Origin: Magicicada septendecula
Lineage: Eukaryota; Arthropoda; Insecta; Hemiptera; Cicadidae
Assembly (NCBI GenBank): GCA_034769895.1
Contig: JAWRYS010001488.1
Location: 62,001-126,000, forward strand
Reading direction: 5' to 3'
Length of the DNA stretch: 64,000 nucleotides
The notes below the pieces were generated by a model that saw only the letters and a program-made list of their open reading frames with translations, was not told the origin of the DNA and did not search any database. A program made the translations under genes and the position numbers. How positions within the stretch are numbered: position 1 is the stretch's first letter; the number at the start of each line of letters is the position of its first letter. This document shows, in pieces, positions 61,571 to 64,000 of the stretch.

Positions 61571-61739
61571 AAATTTTCGTACATAAATTTCACATAAATT
61601 CTCTCACTGAAGAATAATGGTTAACTCAGTATGTTTGTATAATAAATAACGTTCCATAACCCCGTCCCGTTTGATGTCCTAGTGTCCCGTTTTTGTCTCA
61701 GGGAAATATGGTCAGCCCAGTAATGAGAGACAATTTTAG

Positions 61740-62160
61740 TAATGACAATAACCGATTGACGGTCGCTTGGATGTCGTTAAAGACAGTGGAAGTCAGTAAA
61801 TGAACACCAGAGTAATCGTTAACTTCAGCTTTAACAACAATTTAATTACATAAAACAACTCAATAAACACTTGTCTATAATAAGTAATGTAAGTCATTAA
61901 TTACAAGTTCCGAACACAATAATCACTTTACACTACACCGCAAGGTACATTAACAACAGCTCCAATATCCCACACTTAATCTCAAATCCAAAACTGACTG
62001 GCTGACTCTTGTCTTTATATACTCTGCCGAGGTTCGAAATGAATCTACGGCTTTCTGGGTCATACGTCGAGAATAATCGCTATTTAGTTGAAGGCGTCTA
62101 GAAAGCACACTAAGGTTCCGTACTGCGTCATTGCTGACCTTGTACACATTCATATGACTC
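61740..62160 (-). mobile_element. Possible solo LTR-like promoter segment
   Basis: On the minus strand a TATATAAAG box (62013-62021) is followed about 20 bp downstream by AGTCAGCCAGTCAG, an initiator-rich arrangement typical of insect LTR promoters, and then by a few hundred bases without a gene. No termini, target duplication or internal region were identified. A 70-codon minus-strand ORF at 61950-62162 has no recognisable similarity and runs across the box, so I do not call it a gene. Could equally be another repeat or a host promoter. Confidence 0.25.
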
Positions 62161-62705
62161 ACACGCCATGCAGACAGTCGATCTCATAGGCTTTAGAATA
62201 CGGTTATTTCATATAATACGGTTATTATCTTATAATATACAGTTAATATTTCATTAGAGAGACAATAAATAATCATAAAAGGGTAGAAGCGGTAAGAGAA
62301 GTGTGTTATTGCTGTTGCCCTAATGACTGTTAATTTTTTTAAAGTTTTCACGTATATTTAAAATTTAAAACATGATAATCACTATTACATACAGTTTAAT
62401 GAAAACATGCAATGGACAGAGACACTTAAAACGAGAAAAAAATGACATTCTATCGCCTTGTAATTCACTTAAGTTGTCAGTAATTAAGATAGACCCGATA
62501 CTGATTAAATAATAGTAATTGGCTATTTGCAACAGACGGGTACGGTTACATTCCAAAAACATGTGTATAAAGTATCAAAGCATAAATTCTATACAGCTTT
62601 CAATTTCATTCAAGCCAGTCGATCATATCTTTGAAAAGAGGAAGATTTTTAAGATTTTAAAAATTGAACATTCTAACGCAGTGGAATGCCTGTCTGCTCT
62701 TCAGA
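62161..62705. other. Flank without a recognised gene
   Basis: AT-rich, with small direct repeats such as ATACGGTTATT (near 62199 and 62216). Short ORFs on either strand (62365-62562, 62519-62761) show no known domain. Confidence 0.5.
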
Positions 62706-63655
62706 GTTTTTATTTATTTATTAGCAATCAGAAAAATACATTCTTTAAGCTAATCTGCTGATTAGAGTATACACATAAGAAATGTACAACTAGATGGCGT
62801 GAAGAGGAGTTCGCGATGTCACCTCGTGGTCCATAAAGGTCGGATGGCCAAAATCTTCTCAATCTTCTGTCGATTGCAGAATTTCTGATTAGAGTATACA
62901 CATAAGAAATGTACAACTAGATGGCGTGAAGAGGTGTTCGCGATGTCACCTCGTGGTCCATAAAGGTCGGATGGCCAAAATCTTCTCAATCTTCTGTCGA
63001 TTGCAGGCTGTATAAACGGGATGATCAGGGAGTTACGATGGTCGTAAAGTCTTGTATGTGTCTAGTGCCACGTTCATGAATGACTTCACGGACGTACGGA
63101 ATATGGGAGTCTGTGTGCAAAGTGTGGTTGGAGACATACCACGGGGCATCCGCGATAGCTCGTAGGATCTTTGATTGGCATCGATGTATGATTGCTATGT
63201 TAGGTTTGGTAGTGCAGCTCCAAAGCTTGATTCCGTAAATCCATATGGATTTAAGGACAGTTTTACAGAGAATAAGTTTGTTGTTTATAGATAGATTAAA
63301 TTTTTTGCCTATCAGCCAGTTAATTTCCTTAAATCTAGTTGTTTTCTTGTCTGCTTTATATGGTGTTTCCAGGTCAGTTAGGGTCTAAATGAAGGCCTAA
63401 GTATTTGACTACTGTTTGTTGCCGTATTTCGACGTGGTTCCTGAGGGGCAGTTGCCTCTCCGTAAGGTGAACGTAATGTGTGACACTTGGATTATCCTTG
63501 ATTTTTCCATTTTCGTTTCCATTCTCCAGTGAAAGATTGACTGAGGCGACTGTAGGATCTTTATTAGTTGAAAAGACGGCTGTGTCGTCAGCAAATGTAC
63601 CGATGTTGTTTATCTGGTGTTGGTATATCGGATCTAGAGGTGAAGGATATTTTAT
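62706..63655 (-). mobile_element. Jockey-clade LINE fragment, antisense
   Basis: On the minus strand the reverse-transcriptase end is recognisable. It shows a FADDTAVFST box (near 63566-63595, Tyr replaced by Phe), then LTERQLPLRNHVEI and VVKYLGLHLD (63400-63480), LTGLIGKKFNLSINNKLI, WIYGIKLWSC and ILRAIADAPWYVSNHTLH, and finally INRRLRRFWPSDL. These are hallmark words of Jockey-type polymerases. The 5' part with the endonuclease and the first RT blocks is absent. Several stops and frame changes show it is dead. The 3' end, at low coordinates, finishes in a TAAA-type tail (TTTATTTATTTATTA on the plus strand near 62708). Confidence 0.85.
62758..63006 (-). repeat. 127-bp tandem duplication inside the Jockey fragment
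   Basis: CTGATTAGAGTATACACATA starts at 62758 and again at 62885. The two copies (62758-62884 and 62885-63006) differ by one visible base, GAGGAGTTC against GAGGTGTTC. The segment covers the end of the ORF (INRRLRRFWPSDL on the minus strand) and the adjoining 3' region. Near identity means the duplication is much younger than the decay of the LINE or arose in the inserting copy. Confidence 0.9.
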
Positions 63656-64000
63656 TTATTTATTGTCCAAAACATTATTTTACCATTAGGTGTTGGGATT
63701 GTACAAAATTTTAATCACAGAGAAACACAAAACCTATGATTATCTAGATAAATCCAAAATATTCTTCTTCTCAAAGACAAGATCAAAATATTTTCCTTGA
63801 TAAAGACAAGTCTCAAGGATTTTGTAATGAAAAATACTTGTTTCTTCGAACAACTATTACTACTACAATGTAGGCTACAAAAAAAATCAGCTGCTTCTTA
63901 ACTAAAATTCACACGTGCAATCTATTCACTAACTAATCAGGAATACAATCCATTAAAAAATCAAAAGTAAATATGTTGCAAACATATGCAAATACAAATA
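63650..64000 (-). mobile_element. Possible second LINE 3' end, antisense
   Basis: A TTTTATTTATTTATTG run at 63649-63664 marks the spot where Jockey similarity stops. Read on the minus strand it would be a TAAA-type tail following non-coding sequence that continues to the window edge. This suggests a second antisense non-LTR element joined to or inserted beside the Jockey fragment. No coding words are recognised, so the call is weak. Confidence 0.3.

Noticed and set aside
62519-62761. 80-codon plus-strand ORF
   Set aside because: No domain, and its end runs into the LINE tail region.
63480-63689. 69-codon plus-strand ORF
   Set aside because: Antisense of the Jockey reverse-transcriptase words around the FADD box, which explain the sequence fully.

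Overview
The window is AT-rich animal DNA, most likely from an arthropod and probably an insect. The reasons are an antisense Jockey-clade LINE, hAT-type transposase remains, an RTE-like LINE tail and the general base composition. No bacterial-style gene organisation is present and I cannot name the species.

Positions 1-59324 (93% of the window) are one head-to-tail tandem array. The unit is about 5.56 kb (5562-5571 bp). There are ten complete units and an eleventh that stops at 59324; the array began before the window. The units differ by only a few substitutions and short indels, so amplification or homogenisation is recent. Each unit holds, in order: an AT-rich stretch (about 1.3 kb); a more GC-balanced island (about 1.2 kb) with a perfect X-box palindrome and an 84-residue ORF identical in all eleven units; another AT-rich stretch (about 1.1 kb) with degenerate short repeats; a GC-rich spot starting TGGCGCC that looks like a retroelement primer-binding site; then a rightward coding block. 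That block has a gag-like N-terminal coiled-coil ORF, an ORF with an RNA-recognition motif closely resembling RRM1 of RBM34/Nop12 nucleolar proteins, and a very basic ORF resembling the tail of such proteins. No protease, reverse transcriptase or integrase is seen.

My reading, which is an inference, is that the unit is a broken, non-autonomous LTR-retroelement derivative that carries part of a host RNA-binding-protein gene and has become a macrosatellite-like tandem array. The strongest structural hint is that the array ends at 59324, one base before the place where every other unit has TGGCGCC. This is where an LTR would end, as expected if neighbouring units share LTRs and the array closes with a solo terminal LTR. 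Variant patterns are mosaic along the array, indicating unequal exchange or gene conversion.

Positions 59325-64000 are a graveyard of ordinary transposon pieces: a hAT C-terminal fragment at the array edge, an RTE-like LINE tail with a (TG)n end, a second hAT-like C-terminal fragment, a possible LTR-like promoter segment on the minus strand, and an antisense Jockey LINE fragment with a 127-bp internal tandem duplication. I recognise no intact host gene in this flank.
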